From Pseudarthrobacter polychromogenes (GTDB lineage: Bacteria; Actinomycetota; Actinomycetes; Actinomycetales; Micrococcaceae): a DNA stretch of 64,000 bases. Below the pieces are notes generated by a model that did not search any database, was not told the DNA's origin, and saw only the letters and a list, made by a program, of their open reading frames with translations. Position numbers and translations under genes: made by a program. This document shows positions 63,491 to 64,000 of the stretch, in pieces. The DNA is taken from contig NZ_BMKU01000010.1 in NCBI RefSeq assembly GCF_014644495.1, forward strand, positions 105,297 through 169,296, in the 5' to 3' direction. Each line of letters begins with the position of its first letter. Position 1 is the first letter of the stretch.

Positions 63491-64000
63491 GATGAACTAA
63501 AGGCGGGGTCGATCCCAGAGAAGGCTCCATTTTCATGTTTGGCGTTCGGCCCGCCTAACACGGTTTCGACCTTCCCACCCTGCAACGAAGGCGGGGACCA
63601 GTCGCTACTCCCATGCAGAAACACACCCAGCGGCCAGCCTGCTGGCCAAGAGTCCAGATACCGGGGGCAGCCTCCTCGACGCCGAATGGGATGCGCCGGA
63701 GAGAGCATGGTTCGGACGCATCGCAGGTGCTCCGCTGTTTCCCACGAGAGGAAATTGCATCATGGCGAGAAAATCGGCGGACTTGGGCAACCGCGACATG
63801 CCCGATTGCTCAAAAAATCTTGAAGTCTACGTGCTCGAGCCCTCAGAGGTTCAAATCTTGCTTTGAAGGGCCGATCCTGGTGGAGACCAGGCTTGAAAGC
63901 GGCCGCCTCGGAATTGGATGTGCCCATAAGGTGAGTATTTGAAGGTCTGGAGGCCACTGGATATTGCCCTTCGGGGCCATTGATATTGCCGGTGGGGGCC
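63491..64000. other. 510-bp region without convincing genes
   Basis: Only short, poorly biased open frames are present. Composition is mixed. It may be degraded DNA at the flank of a mobile element. No tRNA, integrase or transposase is recognisable. Confidence 0.5.
63952..63990. repeat. Direct repeats at the window edge, possible mobile-element end
   Basis: GGCCACTGGATATTGCC (63952-63968) and GGCCATTGATATTGCC (63975-63990) are near-identical and 23 bp apart, followed by GGTGGGGGCC. Short internal repeats near an end occur in IS21-type elements, but the element itself would lie beyond the window. Confidence 0.4.

Noticed and set aside
63848..63870. GGTTCAAATC resembling a tRNA T-loop
   Set aside because: The flanking bases do not give a 5-bp T-stem and no acceptor, D or anticodon arms are found.

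Overview
The window looks like chromosomal DNA of a high-GC actinobacterium, most likely Micrococcaceae (Arthrobacter or Pseudarthrobacter type). The signs are strong G/C bias at third codon positions, frequent GTG and TTG starts, Tat-type lipoprotein signals on solute-binding proteins, an LAxTG-type sortase signal, a nar operon of Gram-positive type, and soil-type glycan and sialic acid enzymes. The genus is inferred from gene content; no rRNA or other marker gene is present.

Region 1 (about 0.4-17.5 kb) is a nearly complete sialic acid (Neu5Ac) island. It holds a GntR/FadR regulator, nagB, and a long minus-strand operon running from a solute-binding protein through an ABC permease, a permease-ATPase fusion, an ATPase, nanA, nanK and nanE to nagA. 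A DUF4862-like gene and two sialidases, one secreted and one apparently cytosolic, complete it. Together they could release sialic acid from glycoconjugates, import it, and convert it through ManNAc, ManNAc-6-P and GlcNAc-6-P to fructose-6-P. A shared palindrome with core GGACGTC(C) lies before nearly every transcription unit and is probably the operator of the local regulator.

Region 2 (17.5-28.4 kb) holds an FtsX/LolD-type ABC transporter with a divergent NarL-type two-component system, a flavin-fold protein, and a secreted SGNH esterase. Next come a GT2 polysaccharide-synthase-like enzyme, a 54-aa protein that is little more than a LAMTG sortase signal, a secreted GH16 enzyme, and an orphan OmpR-type response regulator. 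This looks like a cell-surface glycan module.

Region 3 (28.5-43.2 kb) holds an AlkD-like protein, narGHJI-narK for respiratory nitrate reduction, several small or hypothetical genes, an APH-like kinase with a GNAT acetyltransferase, a beta-lactamase-fold lipoprotein whose active-site motifs are missing, and a PRISE-type reductase.

Region 4 (43.2-60.3 kb) holds katG, a paired SMR efflux system, an isochorismatase-like hydrolase with an AraC/DJ-1 regulator, an AKR/MerR divergent pair, and a GH127-LacI-solute-binding protein carbohydrate locus that lacks permease genes. An SLC13 transporter and a heterodimeric ABC exporter follow.

Region 5 (60.5-64 kb) is visibly less GC-rich and looks acquired. 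It contains a SIR2-like putative defence protein, a three-gene toxin / XRE antitoxin / SecB-like chaperone (TAC-type) operon, and an apparently gene-free tail ending in short direct repeats that may mark a mobile-element end.
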